A program made the translations under genes and the position numbers. From NCBI RefSeq assembly GCF_025791835.1, contig NZ_JAOXLP010000014.1:1-64000 (forward strand): a DNA stretch of 64,000 nt, read 5' to 3'. Each line of letters begins with the position of its first letter. Position 1 is the stretch's first letter. Positions 39,841 through 47,947 of this stretch are shown in pieces. This DNA comes from Roseomonas xinghualingensis. GTDB taxonomy: Bacteria; Pseudomonadota; Alphaproteobacteria; Acetobacterales; Acetobacteraceae. The notes under the pieces are model-generated. The model did no database searches. It had not been told where the DNA came from and saw nothing but the letters and a program-made list of their open reading frames with translations.

Positions 39841-41535
39841 TCAGTGCTTGGCGGTCGTGGCGACGGCGCGGAGCTGCGCCACCGTCTGCCGGTTGGTGAT
39901 CTGCTCCGGGCTCATCCGCACCTCGATGACAGCCGGCTTGCCGCTCGCCCGCGCGCGGCGGAAGGCCGGCACCAGCTCATCGGTCGTCGTCACCACCTCG
40001 CCATGGCCGCCGAACGCCTCGATGAACTTGGCGAAGTCGGGATTCGTCAGCTGTGTCCCGGAGACGCGGCCGGGATAGGTCCGCTCCTGGTACATGCGGA
40101 TCGTGCCGTACTGGCCGTTATTCACCACGATGACGATCGGGGCCACGCCGGATTGGAACGCCGTCGCGATCTCCTGGCCCGTCATCAGGAAGCCGCCATC
40201 GCCCACGAAGCTGACCACGCAGCGGTCGCGATAGGTGATGGCTGCGCCGACGCCTGAAGGCACAGAGTAGCCCATAGCGCCATTGGTCGGGCCGAGGAAA
40301 TCCTGTCCCTCGCGCACGGACATGAAGCGCTGCGGCCAGGTTGCGAAGTTGCCGGCATCGACCGTGAAGATGGTGTCGGCCGGAAGTTCCGCCTCCAGGG
40401 CCTGCAGCGCCCGGGCGAAGTTCAGCGGGCCCTCATATTCAGGTGCGGCGACATTCGCCTCCCGGCACGCGCGCAGCTTGCGGGTCCACTCGCCCCAGAG
40501 GCGCGGCTTGCCAGGCGCGGCGTCGCGCAGCGCGAGCGCGAAGGCGTTCAGATCGGCCGTGATGCCGAGCAGCGGGCGGAAGACGCGGCCGATCTCGGCG
40601 GGATCCGGATGGACCTGCACGATCGGGCTCGTCTGCCCGGCAGGAAAGAGGGTGTAGCCCTGGCTGGTTGCCTCACCGAGGCGGCTGCCGATGGCGATGA
40701 CAAGATCCGACTCCTTCACCCGCGCGACGAGGCTCGCGTCTGAGCCGACACCGAGATCACCGGCAAAATTCGGCGAGGAACCGTCGAACAGGCCCAGGCG
40801 ACGGAAACCGACCGCAACCGGCAGGTCATGCGCGAGGCAAAAGTCGCGCACCGCCGCCTTCCCTTCCGCCGACCAGCCGGAGCCACCCAGCACGACCACC
40901 GGGCGCTGCGCGCCATCCAGCAACTCCAGCAGGCGGGGGATGGCACCGGAAGCGGGATAGGCAGGAAGAGTTAGGGCCGGGCCGATATCCGGCACCTCGA
41001 CCAGCGACTTCTGCATCTCCTCGCTGATCGCGACCACCACGGGCCCCGGGCGGCCGCTGCGCGCCACGTCGAAGGCACGGGCCATCAGCTCGGGGATGCG
41101 CGCGGCATCGTCGATCTGGGTCACCCACTTCGCCAGAGGGGAGAACATCCGGCGGTAGTCCACCTCCTGGAAGGTGTCCCGGTCCGTCTCGGAGAAAGGG
41201 ATCTGGCCGACGATCAGCACCAGCGGCGTGCTGTCCTGCATGGCGATGTGCACGCCGATGCTCGCATGGCAGGCGCCGGGGCCGCGGGTGACGATGGCGA
41301 CGCCCGGCCTGCCCGTCAGCTTGCCATGGGCCTCGGCCATGTTGACCGCGCCAGCCTCGAAGCGGCAGGTGACCAGCTCGATCTTGTCACGGACCTCGTA
41401 GAGGCCGTCCAGCAGATCGAGGAAGGACTCGCCGGGCACCGAGAAGGCGTGCGTGACACCCTGCGCCACCAGCGCATCCGCCAGCAGTTGCCCGCCCGTG
41501 CGCAGTCCCGGCTTGCCGGTGATGCTGCCATCCAT
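39841..41535 (-). CDS. Thiamine-diphosphate enzyme of the acetolactate synthase family
   Basis: 564 aa with three ThDP-enzyme domains. The catalytic Glu is E60 (CRFEAGAVNMAEAHGK); the cofactor motif is FVGDGGFLMTGQEIATAF running to VVNNGQYG. The QEVDYRRMFSPLAKW segment and R-G-P-G-A-C-H motif are also typical. It has no FAD-site evidence I can see and no regulatory-subunit gene beside it, so it is probably a catabolic ThDP lyase or decarboxylase (oxalyl-CoA-decarboxylase-like or unknown) rather than the biosynthetic IlvB. Confidence 0.85.
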   Translation of the reverse strand: MDGSITGKPGLRTGGQLLADALVAQGVTHAFSVPGESFLDLLDGLYEVRDKIELVTCRFEAGAVNMAEAHGKLTGRPGVAIVTRGPGACHASIGVHIAMQDSTPLVLIVGQIPFSETDRDTFQEVDYRRMFSPLAKWVTQIDDAARIPELMARAFDVARSGRPGPVVVAISEEMQKSLVEVPDIGPALTLPAYPASGAIPRLLELLDGAQRPVVVLGGSGWSAEGKAAVRDFCLAHDLPVAVGFRRLGLFDGSSPNFAGDLGVGSDASLVARVKESDLVIAIGSRLGEATSQGYTLFPAGQTSPIVQVHPDPAEIGRVFRPLLGITADLNAFALALRDAAPGKPRLWGEWTRKLRACREANVAAPEYEGPLNFARALQALEAELPADTIFTVDAGNFATWPQRFMSVREGQDFLGPTNGAMGYSVPSGVGAAITYRDRCVVSFVGDGGFLMTGQEIATAFQSGVAPIVIVVNNGQYGTIRMYQERTYPGRVSGTQLTNPDFAKFIEAFGGHGEVVTTTDELVPAFRRARASGKPAVIEVRMSPEQITNRQTVAQLRAVATTAKH

Positions 41536-41592
41536 TGTTTCGTCTCCACCCCGTAGGAAGTCGACGGAGATTAGGCTGGAAGCCGTGGCTCG

Positions 41593-44500
41593 TCACTCCG
41601 CCGGAGCGGGGTGATGCGGCACCGCACCCCTTGCCTCCAGCTCCCGCAGCTTGGCCGCCACGGTGCCGACCGGCTTCGTATAGGGTGCCAACAGCAGGTA
41701 GAGCGCCGGGATGGCATAGAGGGTGACGAAGGTGGACAGCGTCACGCCACCGACGATCACGATGCCCAGCGCCTGACGGCTCTCGGCGCCCGCCCCTGTG
41801 GCAACAGCCAGGGGCACGGAGCCGAGGACGATGGCGATGGAGGTCATCAGGATCGGCCGCAGCCGCACCACCGACGCCTCCAGCACCGCGTCATGCACGT
41901 TGCGCCCCTGGTCCCGCAGCTGGTTCGCGAATTCCACCACCAGGATGCCGTTCTTCGCCATCAGGCCGATCAGCATCACCAACCCGATCTGGCTGAAGAT
42001 ATTGAGCGACTGCCCGGTGAGATGCAGCGCCAGCAGCCCGCCTGTGACCGCCAGCGGGGTGGAGAGCAGGATGATGAAGGGGTGGACGAAGCTCTCGAAC
42101 TGCGCCGCCAGCACCAGGAACACCACCAGCAGCGCCATGGCGAAGGTGATGGCGAGGCTGCCCGAGGACTCACGGAATTCCAGGCTCTGCCCGCGATAGG
42201 AGATGCGGGCATCCGGCGGCAGCACCTCCCGCGCGAGCGCGTCGAGATAATCCAGCGCCTCGCCGAGTGAATAGCCGACCGCCGGGGTCGCACTGATGGT
42301 CATGGCGCGCACCCGGTCCTCGCGGAACAGGGATTGAGGCCGGGCACGCTCGCCCAGGGTGACAAGGTTGGACAGCGGCACCAGCCCGCCGCTCATGGTG
42401 CGGACGAAGATGTTCTGCAGGTCATAGGGCGTGCCGCGGTCGCCGTCCCGCGCCTGGAGGAGGATCTTGTACTCCTCGCCACCCTCGACATAGGTGCCGA
42501 CCTCACGCGAGCCGAGCATGGTCTCGATGGTCCGGCCGACCGCCTGGATCGACACGCCGAGATCGGCCGCCTTTCGGCGGTCGATGGAGACCCGCAGTTC
42601 CGGCTTGGTTTCCTTGAAGTTGCTGTCGAGGTTCAGCAGGTTACGGTTGGCCGAGGCGCGTTCGAGAAAGCGGTCCCGCCACTGCAGCAGCGTGTCGAAG
42701 TCCGGCCCGCCGATGACGAACTGCACCGGCGGCTGAATGCCGCGCTGGCCGAGGCTCGGCGGGTTCAAGGGGAAGATGCGCGCACCGGGAATCTCCGCCA
42801 GCTGCGGCATCAGCTCCTGCACGATCTCCTGCTGCTTGCGCGTGCGGCTTTCCCAGCCAGCGAGGCGGATGAACATGGTCGCCTGGTTGCCCTGGGGCGG
42901 CCGCTGGAATCCCCCAACGGTTGCGAACACCACCAAGGCCTCGCCATTACGGAGGTATTCGCCGGTGATCCGCTCAACATTCCCCACCTGCTCCAACGTA
43001 TAGGGGAAGGAGGCACCTTCCGGCCCCGTGACGGGAATGAGGATGCTCGCCCGGTCCTCGACCGGGGTGAACTCCTTGGGCAGGGCCTGGAACAGCGCAA
43101 CCGCCAGCAGGCAGATCAGCCCGACTGCGGCCAGAACCAGATAGGGTACCCGCATCGTGTGCCGGAGCGACCAGCGCAGGGCCCCGTTCATGCCCAGGAA
43201 GAAGGGCTCAGTCCAGCGGACCAGCCAGGTGTCGCCCTGGTGCTCCTTGAGAAGCTTGGAGCACATCATCGGCGTAAGGGTAAGCGCGATCAGCCCGGAG
43301 AAGAGGACCGAGGCCGCCAGGGCGAAGCCGAACTCACTGAACAGCCGCCCCGTATTACCTCCCATGAAGGAGAGCGGCAGGAACACCGCCACCAGCACCA
43401 GCGTGGTCGCAATCACCGCGAAGGCGATTTCCCGCGAGCCCCGGATGGAGGCGAGCAGGACCGGCTCCCCTTCCTCGATCCGGCGGTGGATGTTCTCCAG
43501 CACCACAATGGCGTCATCCACCACCAGGCCGATCGCCAGCACCAGCCCGAGCAGCGTCAACACGTTCAGCGAGAAGCCCATCGCCGACATGGCGATGAAG
43601 GAGGCGATGATCGAAACGGGTATGGCGACCGCCGGGATGATCGTGGCCCGGAAGGAGCGCAGGAAGAGGAAGATGACGATCACCACCAGCACCAGGGCGG
43701 TAACCAGCGCGTGCTCCACCTCATAGATTGATTGGGAGATGAAGATGCTCTCGTCATAGCCGATCCGGGTCTCGATGCCCTCGGGCAGCGTGTCCTTGAT
43801 CCGCTCGACCTCGGCCTTTACCCCGGCCGCGACGGAAAGCGTGTTTGCGGTGGACTGGCGCTGGATGCCCAGCCCCACCCCCTCCACGCCATTGATCCGG
43901 TAGCCGCCCCGCGTCGTCTCGGGGGCGACCTCCACCCGCGCCACGTCGCCCAGCAGCACCTGAGCGCCGCCGCCACGGGTCAGCACCACTTCCCGGAACT
44001 GCTCGGGGCGGGACATGCGGGTGTCGGTGCGGACGGTCAGCTCGCGCTGGCTGCTCTCAATGCGGCCGCCGGGAAGCTCCAGATTCTCCCGCTGGATAGC
44101 GTCCTCGACATCCTGCACCGTCAGCCCGCGCGCGGCGAGCGCCTGCCGGTCCAGCCAGATGCGCATCGAATACTTGCGCTCGCCCTGGATCAGCACATCC
44201 GCCACGCCGTCCACGATCGCGAGGCGGTCCCTGAAGCGGCGGGAGGCGATCTCGGTGAGTTCCATCCCGTTGTAGAGATTGGAGGTGAGCGCGATCCACA
44301 GGATCGCACGGCTGTCGCCATCCACCTTCGCGACCACTGGCGTTTCCGCCTGATCAGGCAGGCGGGAAAGCGCGCGGGCCACGCGGTCACGCACGTCATT
44401 CGCCGCGGAGTCGACATCCCGCGTCAGGCGGAACTCCAGCGTCACCACGCTGCGCTCGTCACGCGAGAAGGAGGTGAGGGTCTTGATCCCCTCGATGCCC

Positions 44501-44715
44501 GCGACAGCTGATTCGATCAGCTCAGTGATCTGCGTGTCCACCACCGCGGCCGAGGCGCCTGTATAGGTGGTGGTGATGGAGACGACCGGGGGATCGATCG
44601 CCGGGTATTCGCGCACCGGCAGCTTGAAGAGGGCGGCCAGGCCAAGGACCATCAGCAGCAGGCTGATGACGGTGGCGAAGACCGGCCGCTTGATCGAGAT
44701 GTCGCTGAGGACCAC
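41593..44715 (-). CDS. RND-family multidrug efflux transporter
   Basis: 1040 aa inner-membrane proton/drug antiporter of the HAE family. It starts with SDISIKRPVFATVISLLLMV (first membrane helix). The proton-relay Asp pair lies in LAIGLVVDDAIVVLENIHRR of TM4, and two large periplasmic loops with porter-domain motifs follow TM1 and TM7. The C-terminal half repeats the pattern (GLVMLIGLMAKNGILVVEFA in TM10). It is 12 bp downstream of its adaptor gene and lacks a linked outer-membrane channel; the tolC homologue at 31,646 could serve. Confidence 0.95.
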   Translation of the reverse strand: MVLSDISIKRPVFATVISLLLMVLGLAALFKLPVREYPAIDPPVVSITTTYTGASAAVVDTQITELIESAVAGIEGIKTLTSFSRDERSVVTLEFRLTRDVDSAANDVRDRVARALSRLPDQAETPVVAKVDGDSRAILWIALTSNLYNGMELTEIASRRFRDRLAIVDGVADVLIQGERKYSMRIWLDRQALAARGLTVQDVEDAIQRENLELPGGRIESSQRELTVRTDTRMSRPEQFREVVLTRGGGAQVLLGDVARVEVAPETTRGGYRINGVEGVGLGIQRQSTANTLSVAAGVKAEVERIKDTLPEGIETRIGYDESIFISQSIYEVEHALVTALVLVVIVIFLFLRSFRATIIPAVAIPVSIIASFIAMSAMGFSLNVLTLLGLVLAIGLVVDDAIVVLENIHRRIEEGEPVLLASIRGSREIAFAVIATTLVLVAVFLPLSFMGGNTGRLFSEFGFALAASVLFSGLIALTLTPMMCSKLLKEHQGDTWLVRWTEPFFLGMNGALRWSLRHTMRVPYLVLAAVGLICLLAVALFQALPKEFTPVEDRASILIPVTGPEGASFPYTLEQVGNVERITGEYLRNGEALVVFATVGGFQRPPQGNQATMFIRLAGWESRTRKQQEIVQELMPQLAEIPGARIFPLNPPSLGQRGIQPPVQFVIGGPDFDTLLQWRDRFLERASANRNLLNLDSNFKETKPELRVSIDRRKAADLGVSIQAVGRTIETMLGSREVGTYVEGGEEYKILLQARDGDRGTPYDLQNIFVRTMSGGLVPLSNLVTLGERARPQSLFREDRVRAMTISATPAVGYSLGEALDYLDALAREVLPPDARISYRGQSLEFRESSGSLAITFAMALLVVFLVLAAQFESFVHPFIILLSTPLAVTGGLLALHLTGQSLNIFSQIGLVMLIGLMAKNGILVVEFANQLRDQGRNVHDAVLEASVVRLRPILMTSIAIVLGSVPLAVATGAGAESRQALGIVIVGGVTLSTFVTLYAIPALYLLLAPYTKPVGTVAAKLRELEARGAVPHHPAPAE

Positions 44716-44727
44716 GGCCCTTCCCCC

Positions 44728-45834
44728 TCAGCTCGTCGGCCGGGTCAGCGTTTCCGTGATCCGTACCGGTGCATTGTTCCGCAACCGCTGGATCCCGCGC
44801 ACCACCACCTGATCGGTGGCGGAAACGCCGCGCAGTATCTCGACCTCGCCTGCGAGGCGCTGGCCAAGGGTGACCTCCGCGCGATGTGCCCGGTTGTCGC
44901 GGATGACGAAGACGAAGGCCCGCTCGCCCACCGGGTCCAGCGCTTCCTCCGGCACCATCAGCGCGTCATTCCGAGTCTCGAGATCCAGCTCGATGGTCAG
45001 GAACAGGCCCGGGCGCAGTGTCTCGTCGGGATTGTCGAACTCGCTGATCAGGCGGAAGGTGCGGGTGGCCGGGTCGATGCGTGTATCGGCGACCAGCACC
45101 GTGCCCTGGAAGCGCCGTTCCCCGAAGGCCGGGCTGCGGGCACTGACGATGCTGCCGGGCTGGACGCGGGCGACATAGACCTCGGGCACAGAGAACTCGA
45201 CCCGCACGCGCGAGATGTCGTCCAGCGTCGTGATCGGCGTGCCAGGCTGCACCAGCGCGCCGACACTGACGGAACGCAGCCCCACCCGCCCGGCGAAAGG
45301 TGCGGTCACGCGCGTCTCGTCCATTCGTGCCTGAACCGACCGCACCCGCGCCTCCGCGCCCCGCGCGGCGGCAAACAGGGTATCGACCCGCTGCTCCGCC
45401 ACCACGCCGGAGGAAAGGCGCTGGGCGCGCTGCAACTGACCGCGAGCGTCGTCGAGAAGCGCGCGGGCCTGATCCAGCTCGCCGCGCAACGCGGCGTCGT
45501 CCAGCACCACCAGTGCCTCCCCCGCTGGCACGCGCTGGCCTTCCTGGAAGCGGATGGCAGTGACGATTCCTGGGCTCTTGGGGGTGATCGTCACCGCTTC
45601 CCGCGCGCGGACAGTGCCGATGCTCTCGGCGCGCACGATCACCGTGCCCGTGCGAACGGGCGAAACCGCGACACTTACAGGCCCCGCCGGGGCAGTGGCC
45701 GCCGTGGCATTGCGTTTCTCCAGGCCGAGCAAAGCCATGGGCCGGGGAACACCGAACTGTTCCCCATAGAGCTGCCACGCGGCCCCGGCGCCTACCAGAA
45801 CCGCCAGCACCAGCAACTGCGAGCGCTTGCGCAT
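44728..45834 (-). CDS. RND efflux periplasmic adaptor (membrane fusion protein)
   Basis: 368 aa from ATG 45834 (MRKRSQLLVLAVLVGAG, one N-terminal membrane anchor). Lipoyl-type half motifs frame the hairpin: AREAVTITPKSPGIVTAIRF with EGQRVPAGEALVVLDDAALR, then RVTAPFAGRVGLRSVSVGAL. Beta-barrel and membrane-proximal domains follow. It precedes the RND gene, forming an adaptor-pump operon. The frame is open upstream to 45966 without a better start. Divergent from the AsnC-domain gene across 177 bp. Confidence 0.94.
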   Translation of the reverse strand: MRKRSQLLVLAVLVGAGAAWQLYGEQFGVPRPMALLGLEKRNATAATAPAGPVSVAVSPVRTGTVIVRAESIGTVRAREAVTITPKSPGIVTAIRFQEGQRVPAGEALVVLDDAALRGELDQARALLDDARGQLQRAQRLSSGVVAEQRVDTLFAAARGAEARVRSVQARMDETRVTAPFAGRVGLRSVSVGALVQPGTPITTLDDISRVRVEFSVPEVYVARVQPGSIVSARSPAFGERRFQGTVLVADTRIDPATRTFRLISEFDNPDETLRPGLFLTIELDLETRNDALMVPEEALDPVGERAFVFVIRDNRAHRAEVTLGQRLAGEVEILRGVSATDQVVVRGIQRLRNNAPVRITETLTRPTS

Positions 45835-46011
45835 CAATCCGTCCAAAAGAGTGCTCGCATTCTCGCGATCAGAGCACCGCCACGCAACCGGAATCGAAAG
45901 GAATTGCGACACCGTCATCTTGCAAGCAGGCCTTTGGAGTATATGGCCTGCCAGTCTTGGAAGCACAGGCCGGCGGGGTCATCCTGCCAGCCTCACAGGA
46001 GCGGGCGGCGC

Positions 46012-46266
46012 ATGAAAGCAATCTTCGTCATGGTCAAATGCGAGATGGGTGCGGCCTACCGGGTCGCGCGGGAGATGGCGGACGGCATTCCCGAACTCTC
46101 AGAGATGCATTCCACCAGCGGCCAGTACGACCTGCTGGGCAAGTTCTACCTGGAGCCCGATCAGGATATTGGCCTTTTCGTCGTGGAGCAGGTCCAGACC
46201 GTGCCGGGCGTGAAGGACACCTACACGCTTCAGACCTTCAATGCCTTCTCCGGCCAGCGGAGCTGA
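46012..46266 (+). CDS. Stand-alone Lrp/AsnC ligand-binding domain protein, 84 aa
   Basis: AIFVMVKCEMGAAYRVAREM, then GQYDLLGKFYLEPDQDIGLF and VQTVPGVKDTYTLQTFNAFS give the alpha-beta RAM (SAM) domain of AsnC/Lrp regulators, but no helix-turn-helix is present and none could fit upstream. Such stand-alone domains form ring oligomers that sense amino acids and can modulate full-length Lrp proteins. ATG 46012 follows AGGAG. Divergent from the efflux adaptor. Confidence 0.88.
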   Translation: MKAIFVMVKCEMGAAYRVAREMADGIPELSEMHSTSGQYDLLGKFYLEPDQDIGLFVVEQVQTVPGVKDTYTLQTFNAFSGQRS

Positions 46267-46298
46267 AGCCGGCTGGGCTGACGGCCCGCCATGAAAAA

Positions 46299-46378
46299 AC
46301 CTCCATGTTGCCCCCGCCCCGCCGTCTGCGCGCCGCGCAGGCGCCATGGGCGGGACCGACAAGGGCAGCATCGGAGGT
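46299..46378 (+). promoter_or_regulatory. Leader hairpin that could hide the lipoprotein ribosome site
   Basis: ACCTCC (46299-46304) can pair with GGAGGT (46373-46378), the probable Shine-Dalgarno of the gene starting at 46388. The pairing extends inward through TTGCCC with GGGCAG and an inner CTGCGCG-C-CGCGCAG stem. The structure lies in the 121-bp gap after the AsnC-domain gene. It could be a translational switch or merely a terminator-like fold. Confidence 0.45.
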
Positions 46379-46387
46379 TCCATTCAA

Positions 46388-46648
46388 ATGAAGGTTCGCA
46401 TCCTTCCCGTCCTCGCCCTCGGCATCGCCCTTACGACAGCGGGCTGCCAGAACCCGGACGGCTCAACCAACTGGGGCAATACCCTGGCGCTCGGAGCCGG
46501 ACTCGGCGTGGCGGCAGGCGCCGTTGCCGCGGCTGCCAGCGATGACGGCCCGCGCTACCGGCAACCTCCGCACCGGCATCACGGTTCCTATCGCGGGTAT
46601 CAGGGCGGCCATGGCGGCCGCTATGCCCATGGCAGAGGATGGCGGTGA
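46388..46648 (+). CDS. Small glycine-zipper lipoprotein, 86 aa
   Basis: Signal peptide MKVRILPVLALGIALTTAGC ends in the lipobox TAGC, so Cys20 is probably lipidated. The mature part has a short linker, a glycine-zipper helix (LALGAGLGVAAGAVAAAASD) and a His/Gly/Tyr/Arg-rich tail. An outer-membrane or envelope-stress role is possible. ATG 46388 has GGAGG 10 bases upstream. It overlaps the next lipoprotein by 10 bp. Confidence 0.75.
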   Translation: MKVRILPVLALGIALTTAGCQNPDGSTNWGNTLALGAGLGVAAGAVAAAASDDGPRYRQPPHRHHGSYRGYQGGHGGRYAHGRGWR

Positions 46649-46890
46649 AAACTCGCCTCGCTACGCTGGCAGCGGCCAGCCTCGCGCTCGGTGGCTGCTA
46701 CGGCCCCTATGGCGAACCTGATGTGGCCGGCAGCGCCCTGCTCGGCGCCGGAATAGGTGCCGCAGCCGGGGCAGCGATTGCGTCGGGCCCGACCTACTAC
46801 GCCCCGCCACCGGTCTATTACGCGCCGCCGCCCCGCTACTACGGCTATGGCTACCACTATCGCCCATACGGCTATTACCGCCGCTGGTGA
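46639..46890 (+). CDS. Second small glycine-zipper lipoprotein, 83 aa
   Basis: Signal peptide TRLATLAAASLALGGC with lipobox LGGC; then a glycine zipper (AGSALLGAGIGAAAGAAIAS) and a Tyr/Pro-rich tail of repeats (YYAPPPVYYAPPPRYYGYGY). The same plan as its neighbour, so the two are probably diverged duplicates. It is translated by coupling (10-bp overlap). Confidence 0.75.
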   Translation: MAVKTRLATLAAASLALGGCYGPYGEPDVAGSALLGAGIGAAAGAAIASGPTYYAPPPVYYAPPPRYYGYGYHYRPYGYYRRW

Positions 46891-46898
46891 GGATTCCA

Positions 46899-46922
46899 GC
46901 CGGGGCGCGATCACGCCCCGGC
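46899..46922. terminator. Bidirectional terminator between convergent genes
   Basis: GCCGGGGCG-CGATCA-CGCCCCGGC is a perfect 9-bp stem between the lipoprotein stop (46890) and the convergent hydrolase stop (46933), with flanking CCAGC/GCTGG extending it. Confidence 0.7.
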
Positions 46923-46932
46923 CGCTGGCGCG

Positions 46933-47829
46933 CTAAAGGGCGCCGCTACCCACCCCGCCCCATTCGGCCAGCACCGCATCCGGCGGCAGGCGTCCCTCGA
47001 ACCAGAGGCTGGCCGCCACGCGCGACATGGCGGCGCCGTCATGCCCGATATGGGGCACGGTCACCCGCCGCCAGTTGAAGGGCAGGCCCCGCCGCGCGGC
47101 CTCCTCCCTACCGCGCTCGAGATAATTCAGCGCCCGGGCGAAGCGATGCGGGCCCTGGGCGAGTGCTTCGGGCTGGGAGGGCAGGCTCGGGCCGCTGGTC
47201 TCGGTGTCGCACTCGCCGGAAAGGATGGTCATGGGAAAGGCGAGCAGCCGCGCCAACTCCGCCTCGCTGACGCCGATCCCGCCCAGCCCCTCAGGAAAGG
47301 CACGGTCGAGATCCGGCAGGGAGAACCAGCCGGGATTGCCGACCATCGCCGCCTCGAAAACATCCGAGGGTTCGGTCGAGAGCAGGCGGTGCAGGAACTG
47401 GCCGCCAGCCGAATGCCCGAAGATCAGCACCTTGGGCCGGGTGGACAGCCCCGCTTCGCGCAGCGCTGCCACCACCCGCCCAGGGATGCGGTAGCCACGC
47501 CATTCCGCGGGGGCAAGCGAACCATCCTCCGCCAAGACATTGCCGTTGTTGTAGCACTCGGGGCCAGGAAACAGCTCCGCCGGGAAGGTCGGCACTACGA
47601 TCAGCAACTGATGGCGCTCGGCGGCTTCAATCCAGAAGTCACGATACTCGTCGCCGTTCCGGCCCATGCCGTGCAGCACCACCACCACCTGCCCATCCGG
47701 CTGCCAGTTCGCGGGACGATAGGCGTGGAGGGTGACGGGGCGCTCGGGATCGCCCGCCGGATCGGCGAAGACGATAGCGGCGCGGCCCGGCATGGCGAGG
47801 GCCTCGGCGAGTTGCTGAGCGAAGGGCAT
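46933..47829 (-). CDS. Alpha/beta hydrolase, polyhydroxybutyrate-depolymerase-like
   Basis: 298 aa with no evident signal peptide. Oxyanion-hole segment VVVVLHGMGRNGDEY, nucleophile elbow FGHSAGGQFLHR, acid in ILSGECDTE and His in PHIGHDGAAM complete a Ser-Asp-His triad. The arrangement matches esterase/PHB-depolymerase-like enzymes; substrate unknown. Monocistronic, 118 bp from the binding-protein gene with no feature recognised in between. Confidence 0.85.
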   Translation of the reverse strand: MPFAQQLAEALAMPGRAAIVFADPAGDPERPVTLHAYRPANWQPDGQVVVVLHGMGRNGDEYRDFWIEAAERHQLLIVVPTFPAELFPGPECYNNGNVLAEDGSLAPAEWRGYRIPGRVVAALREAGLSTRPKVLIFGHSAGGQFLHRLLSTEPSDVFEAAMVGNPGWFSLPDLDRAFPEGLGGIGVSEAELARLLAFPMTILSGECDTETSGPSLPSQPEALAQGPHRFARALNYLERGREEAARRGLPFNWRRVTVPHIGHDGAAMSRVAASLWFEGRLPPDAVLAEWGGVGSGAL

Positions 47830-47947
47830 CGAAAAGGTCCGGTATGATGAGCCCTGGGGGAGAGGAGGCCGATACGGCCTGCCTCTTGCCGCCAGTGCTG
47901 GAAAGACTGGAATGCGCCGAGGGTTAGTAACCTTCGGCGCAGGGGAT

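Noticed and set aside
39841..41535. Biosynthetic acetolactate synthase (ilvB)
   Set aside because: No ilvN neighbour and no branched-chain pathway gene next to it; the family has many catabolic members, so the specific name is not justified.
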